A DNA stretch of 64,000 bases from Glycomyces tritici (GTDB lineage Bacteria > Actinomycetota > Actinomycetes > Mycobacteriales > Micromonosporaceae): positions 1,054,554 to 1,118,553 of the forward strand of contig NZ_JAUEMJ010000002.1 in assembly GCF_030403505.1 (NCBI RefSeq). The letters run 5' to 3'. Below the pieces are notes generated by a model, which made no database searches, was not told where the DNA came from, and worked only from the letters and a program-made list of their open reading frames with translations. The translations under genes and the position numbers were made by a program. This document shows positions 39,796-48,103 of the stretch, in pieces; position 1 is the first letter of the stretch, and the number at the start of each line of letters is the position of its first letter.

Positions 39796-40521
39796 TCACC
39801 AGCGGCCGAGGCGGGCCTGGAGGACCGCCAGCGCGGCGGGGCCGGCGGTGGAGGTGCGCAGGACGGTGTCGCCGAGGCGGATCGGCTCGCCGAACTCCTT
39901 GAGGGCGGCCAGTTCCTCGGGGCTGATGGAGCCTTCGGGGCCGATGACGACCGCGATCTCCCCGGTCTCGGGGAGCGGGGCCTGCGAGAGCGGCAGGTCG
40001 GCCTCCTCGTGGAGGACGAGGACCTGACTGGCGTTGCGCAGGCGCGCGACGAGCTGCTTGGTGGTGTGGAGTTCGGCGACGTGCGCGAGGCGGGGGCGGC
40101 GGGCCTGCTTGGAGGCCTCGCGGGCGGTCGCGGTCCATTTCGCGCGGGCCTTGTCGCCGCGCGGGCCCTTCCACTGGACGATGGAGCGCGATGCGGCCCA
40201 GGGGATGACCTCGTCGACGCCGATCTCGGTGAGCATCTGGACGGCGCGCTCGCCGCGGTCGCCCTTGGGGAGGGCCTGGACGACGGTGAGCTTCGGGTCG
40301 GGGGCGGGGACGGTGCGGCGTTCGAGGATGTCGAGGCGGAGGGACCCTCGCTCGGCGTGGGTGACGCGCGCTGCGGCGAGTCCGCCCTGGCCGTCGGTGA
40401 GCAGCAGCGTCTCGCCGGGCTGGAGGCGCTGCACGTCGGCGGCGTGGTGCCCTTCGGGGCCGTCGAGTACGAAGTCGGCGGCGGCGGGGAGGGCGTCGAC
40501 GAGGAAGACCGGGTCGCTCAC
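39796..40521 (-). CDS. rsmE: 16S rRNA (uracil1498-N3)-methyltransferase
   Basis: A 241-residue SPOUT methyltransferase. The N-terminal PUA-like part contains GHHAADVQRLQPGETLLLTDGQGG. The SAM-binding trefoil knot is formed by EIAVVIGPEGSISPEELAALKEFGEPIRLGDTVLRTSTAGPAALAVLQARLG, where GPEGS and LRTSTA are the RsmE signatures. It methylates U1498 of 16S rRNA. GTG start. It lies between the PemK-like and HIT genes in the same direction. Confidence 0.94.
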   Translation of the reverse strand: MSDPVFLVDALPAAADFVLDGPEGHHAADVQRLQPGETLLLTDGQGGLAAARVTHAERGSLRLDILERRTVPAPDPKLTVVQALPKGDRGERAVQMLTEIGVDEVIPWAASRSIVQWKGPRGDKARAKWTATAREASKQARRPRLAHVAELHTTKQLVARLRNASQVLVLHEEADLPLSQAPLPETGEIAVVIGPEGSISPEELAALKEFGEPIRLGDTVLRTSTAGPAALAVLQARLGRW

Positions 40522-40571
40522 GTGGTTCCTGTTCGGTCGCGGATCGGTGACCGGGTCAGCTTAGTCCGGGG

Positions 40572-41054
40572 TCAGCCGATGAAGTCGACGGCGCGTTCCC
40601 ACCGGAGGCTGCCGGTGATGTCGCCGTAGAGGGCCCGGTCGGCGATGCGGCCGAACGAGTGCTCGAGGCGGGCCTTGGGGAGGTGGTACGGGACGAGGTC
40701 GACGTAGCCGTCCCGGTCGGCGTCCGGGTTCCAGCGGTCGGCGGGCACGTGGACGCGCCATTCGGCTTCGCGGGGCGGCTGGGTGGTGCATTTGAGGACC
40801 CAGTAGCCGCGGCCGGAGTAGCCGATGACGAGGCAGGGGCGCTGCTTGGACCGGTGGGGTTCGTCCTCGAAGGGCACGTCGGCCATCCAGCGCTCGCCGA
40901 TCTGCGGGCCGCCGGCGGGTGCGGTCGCGTTGAGGCGGGGTCGGCGCGGCCGGCGCCGGGAGCGCAGCCGGAGGGTGATGACGAGGGCGAGGAGACCCGC
41001 GGCGGCGAGTATGAGGGCGATGGCCAGGAGTGCGCCAGGGTTGAGGCTGATCAC
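40572..41054 (-). CDS. Membrane-anchored PemK/MazF-like protein
   Basis: A 160-residue protein. One N-terminal transmembrane helix (GALLAIALILAAAGLLALVITL) and a basic stretch are followed by a PemK/MazF-like barrel: IGERWMADVPFEDEPHRSKQRPCLVIGYSGRGYWVLKCTTQ. Instead of an antitoxin neighbour it has rsmE 50 nt downstream, so it is not a typical toxin-antitoxin pair. Tethering to the membrane is unusual for MazF RNases, and activity is uncertain. A TACACT -10-like box ends 7 nt before the GTG, suggesting a leaderless message; an ATG at 41090 is an alternative start. Confidence 0.7.
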   Translation of the reverse strand: MISLNPGALLAIALILAAAGLLALVITLRLRSRRRPRRPRLNATAPAGGPQIGERWMADVPFEDEPHRSKQRPCLVIGYSGRGYWVLKCTTQPPREAEWRVHVPADRWNPDADRDGYVDLVPYHLPKARLEHSFGRIADRALYGDITGSLRWERAVDFIG

Positions 41055-41258
41055 GGGGCGGAGTGTAGCGGGCCCGCCTCCCGGCCGCATGGAGCGCGGT
41101 GGGGAGACGGGCCCGGCAGGCGTTGCGTATGCGGCGCTGCTCGCTCGGCGGTGCCGCTATGCGTGGCGTTGCCGCGCTTCAGGTTCGGCAGGTCCGGCTA
41201 CGTGGGGCGTCACCGCGGGTTCCGAACCGTTGCGCGCGTCGTTGCTGCGCTTCAGGTT

Positions 41259-41412
41259 CAACGGCTCCTGCTACGCGTGACCGTTGTGGCGCCACCGGCG
41301 CAACGGCTCCGGCTACGCGTGACCGTTACAGCGCATCCGGTTCAACGGCTCCCGCTACGCGTGACCGTTACAGCGCTTCAAGTTCAACGGCTCCCGCTAC
41401 GCGTGACCGTTG
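41259..41412. repeat. 42-bp tandem repeat overlapping the 3' end of dnaJ2
   Basis: Units begin with CAACGGCTCC at 41259, 41301, 41343 and 41385, exactly 42 bp apart. Each contains GGCTACGCGTGACCGTT or a close variant. The last copy overlaps the final codons and stop of dnaJ2 (complement of ...FNGHA-stop). Each unit can fold, since AACGG pairs with CCGTT 16 nt away. A degenerate older copy is seen near 41180-41210. The region 41055-41258 otherwise holds nothing recognisable. Confidence 0.88.
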
Positions 41413-42530
41413 AACGCGTCACGCATACGGCTAAAAAACCCGCTGCCGCCTTTGACCTCTTTGATCTCCTCGTCGCGGAGGCTGGCGAGCTTCTTGAGGA
41501 GTTCTTCCTGCTCGGCGTCGATCTTGGTGGGGGTGCGGACGTCCAGTTCGACGTAGAGGTCGCCGCGGGTGCCGCCGCCGCGCAGGCGGGGGACGCCGTG
41601 GCCGCGGACCTTCTTGATCGTGCCGGGCTGCGTGCCGGGGACGACCTCGACCTCGACCTGGTCGTCGAGGGTGTGGATGTTGAGCTTGGTGCCCAGGGCG
41701 GCCTGGGTCATGGGGACGCGGACGCGGCAGCGCAGGTCCGAGCCTTCCCGGGTGAAGACCTCGTGGGGCTTCTCGTGGACCTCCACGTAGAGGTCGCCGG
41801 CGGGGCCGCCGCCGGGGCCGACTTCGCCTTCGCCGGAGAGGCGGATGCGCATGCCGTCCTCGACGCCCGCGGGGACCTTGACGGTGATGCGTCGGCGCGA
41901 GCGGACGCGGCCTTCGCCGCCGCACTTGCGGCACGGGTCGGTGATGATCGTGCCGTAGCCGGAGCAGGCCGAGCAGGGGCGCGCGGTGCGGACCTGGCCG
42001 AGGATCGTGCGCTGCACGACCTGGACCTCGCCGGAGCCGCTGCAGGTCGAGCAGGTCTGCGGTTCGGCGTCGCCTTCGGTGCAGGAGCCGTTGCAGGCGT
42101 CGCAGAGGATCGCGGTGTCCACGGTGAGGGTCGACTCGGTGCCGAACGCGACCTCTTCGAGGTCGAGGTCCAGGCGCAGCAGCGCGTCGTTGCCGGGCCG
42201 GGTGCGCGAGCGCGGGCCGCGGCGGCCGAAGCCGCCCATGGAGCCGCCGAAGAAGGCGTCCATGATGTCCTCGAAGCCCATGAACGGGGCGCCGGAGCCG
42301 CCGCCCGCGGTGCGGGAGAACGGGTCTCCGCCGGCGTCGACGATCGCGCGCTTCTGCGGGTCCATGAGGACCTCGAAGGCGGCGTTGATCTCCTGGAGGC
42401 GCTCTTGCGCGTCCGGTTCGTCGCTGACGTCGGGGTGGTACTTGCGCGCCAGCTTCCGGTACGCCTTCTTGAGTTCGTCGTCGGTGGCGTTCCGGTCGAC
42501 GCCGAGAATGCCGTAGTAGTCCTTAGCCAC
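41397..42530 (-). CDS. dnaJ: Molecular chaperone DnaJ (DnaJ2)
   Basis: A 377-residue type I J-protein, co-chaperone of DnaK. The J domain is MAKDYYGILGVDRNATDDELKKAYRKLARKYHPDVS with the HPD motif. A Gly/Phe-rich linker (GFEDIMDAFFGGSMGGFGRRG) follows. The zinc region has four cysteine motifs: CDACNGSC, CSTCSGSG, CSACSGYG and CRKCGGEG. Next come the substrate-binding beta domains. The third position of motif 1 (CNGSC rather than CxGxG) is slightly unusual. It lies 15 nt after hrcA in the CIRCE-controlled operon. The stop lies inside a 42-bp tandem repeat. Confidence 0.95.
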   Translation of the reverse strand: MAKDYYGILGVDRNATDDELKKAYRKLARKYHPDVSDEPDAQERLQEINAAFEVLMDPQKRAIVDAGGDPFSRTAGGGSGAPFMGFEDIMDAFFGGSMGGFGRRGPRSRTRPGNDALLRLDLDLEEVAFGTESTLTVDTAILCDACNGSCTEGDAEPQTCSTCSGSGEVQVVQRTILGQVRTARPCSACSGYGTIITDPCRKCGGEGRVRSRRRITVKVPAGVEDGMRIRLSGEGEVGPGGGPAGDLYVEVHEKPHEVFTREGSDLRCRVRVPMTQAALGTKLNIHTLDDQVEVEVVPGTQPGTIKKVRGHGVPRLRGGGTRGDLYVELDVRTPTKIDAEQEELLKKLASLRDEEIKEVKGGSGFFSRMRDAFNGHA

Positions 42531-42545
42531 GTGCGCTCTGTCCTG

Positions 42546-43559
42546 TCAGCGGTTCTGTTCCAAAATCTCGGACACGTACCGGGCGACGGCGCGGACGGCC
42601 GCGATCGTGCCCGGGTAGTCCATGCGGGTGGGACCGAGGACGCCCATGTGGCCGACCACCGATCCGGGCCCGTATCCGGCGGTGACCACGGTGGTCTCGC
42701 GGAAGTCGTCGATCTCGTTCTCGTCGCCGATGCGCACGGTGAGGAGCGCGTTGGAGTCGGCGCGGCCCAGCAGCTGCATGAGCACGACCTCCTCCTCGAG
42801 CGCTTCGAGGATGGGGCGCATCGACCCGGCGAAGAAGTTGCCGCGGGTGAGGTTCGCCGCGCCGGCGACGGCGACGCGTTCCTCGGTGCGCGCGACCACG
42901 GTCTCTTTGAGGACCCGCGCCAGTTCGGCGGCGGTGTCGCGCAGTTCGGGGCGGACCAGGGCGGCGAGGTCCGCGGTGAGGCTCGGGACGTCGGCCAGGG
43001 CCTTGCCCTGCAGCTGCTCGTTGGCGAGGCGGCGCAGTTCGAGGACGTGCGCCTCGCCGAGTTCGGCGGGGGCCTCGACGTAGCGCTGCTCGACGCGGCC
43101 GGTGTCGGTGATCATGACGACCATGAGCCGGTTCGGGGTGAGCGAGACGAGTTCGAGGTGGCGCACCGAGGAGCGGTTGAGGCTCGGGTACTGGACGACC
43201 GCGACCTGGTGGGTGAGCTGGGCGAGCAGGCGCACGGTGCGGGTCACGACATCGTCGAGGTCGATGGCCTCGGAGAGGAAGCGGTGCACGGCGCGGCGCT
43301 CGGCGGCCGAGAGCGGCTTGATCTTGCCGAGGCGGTCGACGAAGAGGCGGTAGCCCTTGGCGGTCGGGATGCGCCCGGCGGAGGTGTGGGGCTGCTGGAT
43401 GTACCCGGCGTCCTCGAGGTAGGCCATGTCGTTGCGCACGGTCGCCGCCGAGACGCCGAGGGCGTGGCGCTGGGAGACCGCCTTGGAGCCGACGGGTTCC
43501 TGGGTGGCCACGTAGTCCTCGACGATGGCGCGCAGCACTTCGAGTTTGCGATCGTCCAT
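42546..43559 (-). CDS. hrcA: Heat-inducible transcriptional repressor HrcA
   Basis: A 337-residue repressor that binds CIRCE. The N-terminal winged helix is [71 protein letters not shown], with HTSAGRIPT the family signature. A GAF-like and dimerisation region follow, ending in [34 protein letters not shown] is 11 nt from the ATG at 43559; a GTG three codons earlier would leave too short a spacing. The CIRCE element lies about 130 nt upstream, so the operon is autoregulated. Confidence 0.95.
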   Translation of the reverse strand: MDDRKLEVLRAIVEDYVATQEPVGSKAVSQRHALGVSAATVRNDMAYLEDAGYIQQPHTSAGRIPTAKGYRLFVDRLGKIKPLSAAERRAVHRFLSEAIDLDDVVTRTVRLLAQLTHQVAVVQYPSLNRSSVRHLELVSLTPNRLMVVMITDTGRVEQRYVEAPAELGEAHVLELRRLANEQLQGKALADVPSLTADLAALVRPELRDTAAELARVLKETVVARTEERVAVAGAANLTRGNFFAGSMRPILEALEEEVVLMQLLGRADSNALLTVRIGDENEIDDFRETTVVTAGYGPGSVVGHMGVLGPTRMDYPGTIAAVRAVARYVSEILEQNR

Positions 43560-43685
43560 CGCCGCCACGTCCCCTCTGCCTTGAAACCGCTCTGTGGTCT
43601 TGCAACAACGCTGTGGTGCGGCCGGCCGGTTCGCGGCCGTGCACGTCTCCAGACCGAACCGGGGTTCAGTCTGCCGGACTCAAGT

Positions 43686-43712
43686 CTGGCACTCCCGGCC
43701 CGGGAGTGCCAG
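43686..43712. promoter_or_regulatory. CIRCE operator (HrcA binding site)
   Basis: CTGGCACTC, nine bases, then GAGTGCCAG: a perfect inverted repeat matching the CIRCE consensus TTAGCACTC-N9-GAGTGCTAA except for the outer T-to-C/G changes. It is upstream of hrcA-dnaJ2 and provides heat-shock autoregulation. Confidence 0.92.
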
Positions 43713-43725
43713 TCTACGTGTGCGG

Positions 43726-44883
43726 TCAGGCGGAGGGGAGGACGAGCGCGCCGTCGTCGGCGACGGTGGCCGCGTCGTCCCCGAAGTCCTCGGCGAGTTC
43801 GTTGAGGTCCTCGAACGCGCCGTTGTCCTCGTCCAGCTGGGGGTAGCCGTCGTCGTCCATGCGGGTCGCGGTCATCTTGGCGGCGACGATCGTGCCGTCC
43901 TCGCGCATGGTGACGGAGAGCACCGCGGAGCGGCCGAGCGGGCCGTCGGTGGAGAAGAGGTTCTGTCCGCCGCCGAAGTTCCCCAGCGAGTAGCAGATGA
44001 GCTTGCCGTTGTAGACCTCCATGCCGCGCAGGACGTGGGGGCCGTGTCCGACGACGAGGTCGGCGCCGTTGTCGATGCAGGTGTGGGCGAACCCGCGGGT
44101 GTCGCCGCGGTCTTCGCCGAGGTAGGTCTCCACGCCTTCGGGCACGTGCCGGTGGTCGGTGCCTTCGGCGCCGAGGTGGGCGGTGGCGATGACGATGTCG
44201 GCCTGCTCCTTGGCGGAGGCGACGAGCGCGGCGACGGCGTCGAGGTCGCGGTTGTCGGTGTAGAACGTGTAGGGCGCGAAGCCGACGAGGCCGACGGTGA
44301 GGCCGTTCTCGGTCTCGACCAGGCACACCTCGTCCTTGATGCCGCAGACGTGCATGCCGGCCTCGCGGATGGCCTCCTGGGTGTCGGCGGCGCCGTCGGG
44401 CCCGGCGTCCCAGCCGTGGTTGTTGGCCTGGTTGAGGACGTGGAAGCCGGCGTCGGCGAAGACCTGGGCGTACTCGCCGGGGAGGCGGAAGTAGGTGCAC
44501 TCGCCGCCGCCGCACTTGTCGAACTCGTAGGTGGCGAGGGCGCCTTCGAGGTTGGCGATGACGACGTCGCCGGTGAGCGCGGACTTGACGCCTTCGAAGA
44601 AGCTCGCGCCCTCGTCGGAGGCCATCTGGTTCGGGTACGAGCCGGGCATGGTGTCGCCGACGTGCGTGATGGTGATCTCGCGGGGCTCGGGCGAGGGGGA
44701 CTCGGAGGTGGGCTCCTCCTGGGCGGCCTGGCCGCCTTCGTCCTCGACCGGAGGCGGCTCCTCCTCGCTGCAGGCGGCGGCGAGCGCCAGGCCCGCGGCG
44801 GAGGCGACGAGAAGGCCTCGCCGCGCGAATTTAGGGCTCGACAAGCGTCGCCCTGAGGCAAGGGTGGGCGTTGCAGTGCGCAT
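43726..44883 (-). CDS. CapA family lipoprotein (PgsA-like metallophosphatase fold)
   Basis: A 385-residue lipoprotein. The signal peptide RRGLLVASAAGLALAAAC ends in a lipobox, followed by an acidic Pro/Glu/Ser linker. The PGA_cap domain contains THVGDTMPGSYPN, GDVVIANLEGAL, VLNQANNHGWDAG, VIATAHLGAEG, VVGHGPHVLRGMEVYNGKLICYSLGNF: the metallophosphoesterase-like signatures of CapA/PgsA. Members participate in poly-gamma-glutamate or related envelope synthesis, but in actinomycetes without capB/capC the role is unknown. None are seen here. Start chosen at MRTATPTL (44883). Confidence 0.88.
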   Translation of the reverse strand: MRTATPTLASGRRLSSPKFARRGLLVASAAGLALAAACSEEEPPPVEDEGGQAAQEEPTSESPSPEPREITITHVGDTMPGSYPNQMASDEGASFFEGVKSALTGDVVIANLEGALATYEFDKCGGGECTYFRLPGEYAQVFADAGFHVLNQANNHGWDAGPDGAADTQEAIREAGMHVCGIKDEVCLVETENGLTVGLVGFAPYTFYTDNRDLDAVAALVASAKEQADIVIATAHLGAEGTDHRHVPEGVETYLGEDRGDTRGFAHTCIDNGADLVVGHGPHVLRGMEVYNGKLICYSLGNFGGGQNLFSTDGPLGRSAVLSVTMREDGTIVAAKMTATRMDDDGYPQLDEDNGAFEDLNELAEDFGDDAATVADDGALVLPSA

Positions 44884-45035
44884 TGGTGGCGGACTCCGGG
44901 TGGTTTCGTATGGGGGTCCGTGCGCGGACGTCGCCTGGGGGGCGCCGCGGCCTCTAGGGGGAGGGCGCGCGGGGCGGCACGGTAGGCGAATGTGGTTCGC
45001 CTTCACGAATCTAACGTTGACCGGCCCGAACGCCG

Positions 45036-46283
45036 TCAGGAGGTGAGGTCTCTCACGACCGCGTCCGCGAGGAGTCGACCGCGGAGGGTGAGTTCGAGGC
45101 GGTCGTCCTCTATGACGGCGAGCCCGTCGCCCGCGGCGCGCTCGGCCGCGGCCCGGCCGGAGGGGCGCAGCAGCGCGAGCGGCAGACCGCTCGCCAGGCG
45201 CGTGCGCAGCAGGATCCGCTCGAGGTACTGGTCGTCGTCAGTGAGGATTTCGTGCCCGGCCGCGGGCAGGCCCTCGGCAAGCGCCGCACCGTACGTCGAG
45301 GGGTGCTTGTGGTTCCACCAGCGCACGCCCGGCAGGTGCGAATGCGCGCCCGGCCCGGCGCCCCACCAGTGGCCGCCCTCCCAGTACAGGAGATTGTGGC
45401 GGCATTGCGCCGCTTCGGATCGGGCCCAGTTGGAGACCTCGTACCAGTGGAAGCCCGCCTCGGAGAGGACCGCCTCGGCGGCGAGGTACCGGTCGGCGGC
45501 CACGTCGTCGGAGGGCTGCGGCACCTGGCCGGAGCGGATGCGCCGGGCCAGCGCGGTCCCGTCCTCGACGATGAGCGCGTACGCCGAGACGTGGTCGACC
45601 CCCGCGTCCACGGCCGCGTGCAGGCTCGCCGCGAAATCGCCGGCGGTCTCACCGGGCGTGCCGTAGATCAGGTCGAGGCTCACGTGCTCGAACCCGGCCT
45701 TGTGGGCGTACGCGACGGCGTCGAGGGCCTTCTGGGGCGAGTGCTCGCGGTCGAGGATCTTGAGCACGTGGGAGGCCGTGGACTGCATGCCGACCGAGAG
45801 GCGGGTGAAGCCGCCGTCGTGGAGCTCGGCGAGGTAGTCGGCGTCCACGGACTCGGGGTTGGCCTCGGTCGTGGCCTCGTAGCCCGCCGCGAGGCCGAAC
45901 GAGTCGTCGATCTCGGCGAGGATCGAGGCGAGGTCGGCGGCCGAGAGCAGCGTGGGCGTGCCGCCGCCGAAGAACACGGTGTCCACCTTCGGCCTCCGGC
46001 CGCTGTGCCCCTCGTTCGCTCCGCTGCGCTCCGCGAACCGGGCCGCGGCGTCGCGGATCTCGGCGCGGACGATCTGGGCGTACGTGTCCCGCGAGACCCC
46101 GGCGCCCAGCTCAGAGGCCGTGTAGGTGTTGAAGTCGCAGTAGCCGCAGCGGGAGACGCAGAACGGCACATGCACGTAGAACCCGAACCCGGCCTCACCG
46201 GCCGCGGGGTCGGCGGCGGCCGCCGCAATGGACGCGGCGGGCGAATTCGGGTCGGCTACTGGCGAGACGGTCGGCACGCCCAC
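45036..46283 (-). CDS. hemW: Radical SAM haem chaperone HemW
   Basis: A 415-residue protein formerly called oxygen-independent coproporphyrinogen oxidase-like. The radical-SAM cluster motif is in YVHVPFCVSRCGYCDFNTY (CxxxCxYC plus the HemW-typical fourth residue F). It also has FFGGGTPTLLS, TTEANPESVD, RLSVGMQS and LIYGTPGET. The C-terminal HemN domain contains YEVSNWARSEAAQCRHNLLYWEGGHWWGAGPGAHSH. The N-terminal 25 residues are variable. GTG at 46283 or 46277 is possible. It is divergent from the enoyl-CoA hydratase, with 12 nt between the starts. Confidence 0.9.
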   Translation of the reverse strand: MGVPTVSPVADPNSPAASIAAAAADPAAGEAGFGFYVHVPFCVSRCGYCDFNTYTASELGAGVSRDTYAQIVRAEIRDAAARFAERSGANEGHSGRRPKVDTVFFGGGTPTLLSAADLASILAEIDDSFGLAAGYEATTEANPESVDADYLAELHDGGFTRLSVGMQSTASHVLKILDREHSPQKALDAVAYAHKAGFEHVSLDLIYGTPGETAGDFAASLHAAVDAGVDHVSAYALIVEDGTALARRIRSGQVPQPSDDVAADRYLAAEAVLSEAGFHWYEVSNWARSEAAQCRHNLLYWEGGHWWGAGPGAHSHLPGVRWWNHKHPSTYGAALAEGLPAAGHEILTDDDQYLERILLRTRLASGLPLALLRPSGRAAAERAAGDGLAVIEDDRLELTLRGRLLADAVVRDLTS

Positions 46284-46295
46284 TACGGTACTGGC

Positions 46296-47087
46296 GTGGA
46301 ACGCAATGACGCACCGATCGCCTACCGCGCCCAAGAGGCAGTGGCGACCATTACCCTCAACGCGCCCGAACGGCGCAACGCCCTCTCGATCCAGCTCATC
46401 GCCGAGCTGCGCAGCGCCCTCGCCCGGGCCGTCGCCGACCGCGACGTGCGGGTGGTCGTGATCGACCACGCCGGGCCGGTGTTCTGCGCCGGCGCCGACC
46501 TCAAGGAGTCCGCCGCGGCCGCGAGCCTCGCGGCCCTCCCGGCCGCGCACCTGGCCGAGGCGCTGGCGGACATCGCGGAGGCCCCCAAGCCGGTGGTCGC
46601 GGTCGTGCGCGGGGCCGCGCGCGGCGGCGGGCTCGGTCTCATCGCCGCCGCCGACTTCACCGTGGCGCGCTTCGACGCCGAGATGGCGTTCAGCGAGGTC
46701 AGGCTGGGTGTCGTCCCGGCCGTGATCGGGCCCGTGGTGGCGCGCCGGATCACTCCGGCGCGGATGCGGGAGCTGTTCCTCGTCGGCGGCGGGCTCGTCG
46801 TCGAAGGCGCGGACGTCTTCACCGCCGAGGACGCCGAGATGTGGGGCCTGGTCTCGGCCGCGCTCTATGAGGAGCATCTCGACGCGGTCGCCGCCGACCT
46901 CGTGAGGCGGCTCAAGCTCGGCGGCCCCTCCGCACAGGCGGGGATCAAAGTGCTCACTGCCACACCGGATCTGCGCGGGGAACTGCGCAGGGCGGCTGCC
47001 GTGACGGCTGATTACTTCTTCTCCGAAGAGGGCCGAGAAGGCATCCGTTCGTTCATTGAGAAGCGTCCCTCTTCTTGGGTAGGCTGA
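46296..47087 (+). CDS. Enoyl-CoA hydratase/isomerase family protein
   Basis: A 263-residue crotonase-fold enzyme. The N-terminal VATITLNAPERRNALSIQLIAELRSAL and oxyanion-hole blocks GPVFCAGADLKE and RGAARGGGLGLIAAADFTVA are canonical. MAFSEVRLGVVPAVIGPVVARRI follows. The two glycine NHs of the oxyanion hole are preserved. The position of the second catalytic Glu is replaced by Val/Pro-type residues (GVVPAVIG), which is also seen in methylglutaconyl-CoA hydratase-like members. The substrate is unknown; a role in branched-chain or fatty-acid breakdown is usual. GTG start. Confidence 0.85.
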   Translation: MERNDAPIAYRAQEAVATITLNAPERRNALSIQLIAELRSALARAVADRDVRVVVIDHAGPVFCAGADLKESAAAASLAALPAAHLAEALADIAEAPKPVVAVVRGAARGGGLGLIAAADFTVARFDAEMAFSEVRLGVVPAVIGPVVARRITPARMRELFLVGGGLVVEGADVFTAEDAEMWGLVSAALYEEHLDAVAADLVRRLKLGGPSAQAGIKVLTATPDLRGELRRAAAVTADYFFSEEGREGIRSFIEKRPSSWVG

Positions 47088-47120
47088 TCAGCCGCCGACC
47101 GACCTGATCGGAGTCATTCG

Positions 47121-47972
47121 TTGCGTGCGATCCCTGCTCTGACCTCCCTGTTCCTCCTCGCGGCTCTCACCGCCTGCACCGAGGACGCCCGGGACGCCTT
47201 GCGCCCCAGCAAGACCGGCTGCTACATCGGCAGTGGCGGCGAAGTGCATCTGAGCGCTGAGCAGGCCTCGAACGCGGCCACGATCGCCGCGGTGGGGATG
47301 CGCGACGGCATGGACGAGCACGCCGTGGCCGTGGCGATCACCACGGCCATGCAGGAGTCCGAGCTGATCAACGTCAATTACGGGCACGACGACTCCCTGG
47401 GCCTGTTCCAGCAGCGCCCGAGCATGGGCTGGGGCTCCGAGGAGGAGCTCATGGACCCCGTCTACGCCTCGTTCAAGTTCTACGAGAAGCTCCAGCGCAC
47501 CGACGGCTGGCAGGACATGCGGCTGGCCGAGGCGGCCCAGGCCGTGCAGATCAGCGCCTACCCCGAGCTGTACGAGCAGTGGGAGAGCGACGCCGAGGTG
47601 ATCGCCGACGCGTTCGCCGGAGGCGAGGAGGCCGGGCTGGCGTGCGTCTCGGGGAGCGCCGACGAGCCGGCCGCGGACCCGGCCGCGCTCGCCGACGCGT
47701 ACGAGTACCAGTGGGGCACCGAAGTGTCCGATGTGGAGGACACGCGGCTGGTGATCGAGACCGACGGCGCCGCCGAGGGCTGGAACCGGGCCGCATGGGC
47801 GGTCGCGCGGGCCTACGACCACCAGGTCGCCTCCGTCTCCTTCAACGGGATGGTCTGGACCGCAGGCGAAGAGGAGTGGGCCGAGCCGGACGCCGAGGTC
47901 GACGGCCAGGCGCAGGTCGTCGAAGTCGCCGACTCCACAGCCGTGATCATCACGTTCGCCGCCCCCGAGTAG
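47121..47972 (+). CDS. Lysozyme-like lipoprotein
   Basis: A 283-residue exported protein. The signal peptide with lipobox LLAALTAC is followed by LSAEQASNAATIAAVGMRDGMDEHAVAVAITTAMQESELINVNYGHDDSLGLFQQRPSMGWGSEEELMDPVYASFKFYEKL, a transglycosylase-like fold in which MQESELIN would hold the catalytic glutamate and SLGLFQQRP is the substrate-groove motif. The C-terminal third is an alpha/beta segment of unknown role. Related proteins are widespread in actinomycetes, often misnamed 'heavy metal transporter'. Cell-wall remodelling is inferred. TTG start 33 nt after the hydratase gene. Confidence 0.78.
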   Translation: MRAIPALTSLFLLAALTACTEDARDALRPSKTGCYIGSGGEVHLSAEQASNAATIAAVGMRDGMDEHAVAVAITTAMQESELINVNYGHDDSLGLFQQRPSMGWGSEEELMDPVYASFKFYEKLQRTDGWQDMRLAEAAQAVQISAYPELYEQWESDAEVIADAFAGGEEAGLACVSGSADEPAADPAALADAYEYQWGTEVSDVEDTRLVIETDGAAEGWNRAAWAVARAYDHQVASVSFNGMVWTAGEEEWAEPDAEVDGQAQVVEVADSTAVIITFAAPE

Positions 47973-48103
47973 GCGAACCCCCGGCGCGCCAGTGTTCGGC
48001 GCCGGTTCATCGGCGCGACCATCAGACGTCTCGGCGCATCCACGCGCACTTGTTGGGCTGTACGGGTCACAAACCCGCGCAACTCCCCCGAAGCGAGGTC
48101 CAT

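Noticed and set aside
41259..41412. CRISPR array
   Set aside because: Units are contiguous 42-bp tandem copies with no unique spacers, and no cas genes are present.
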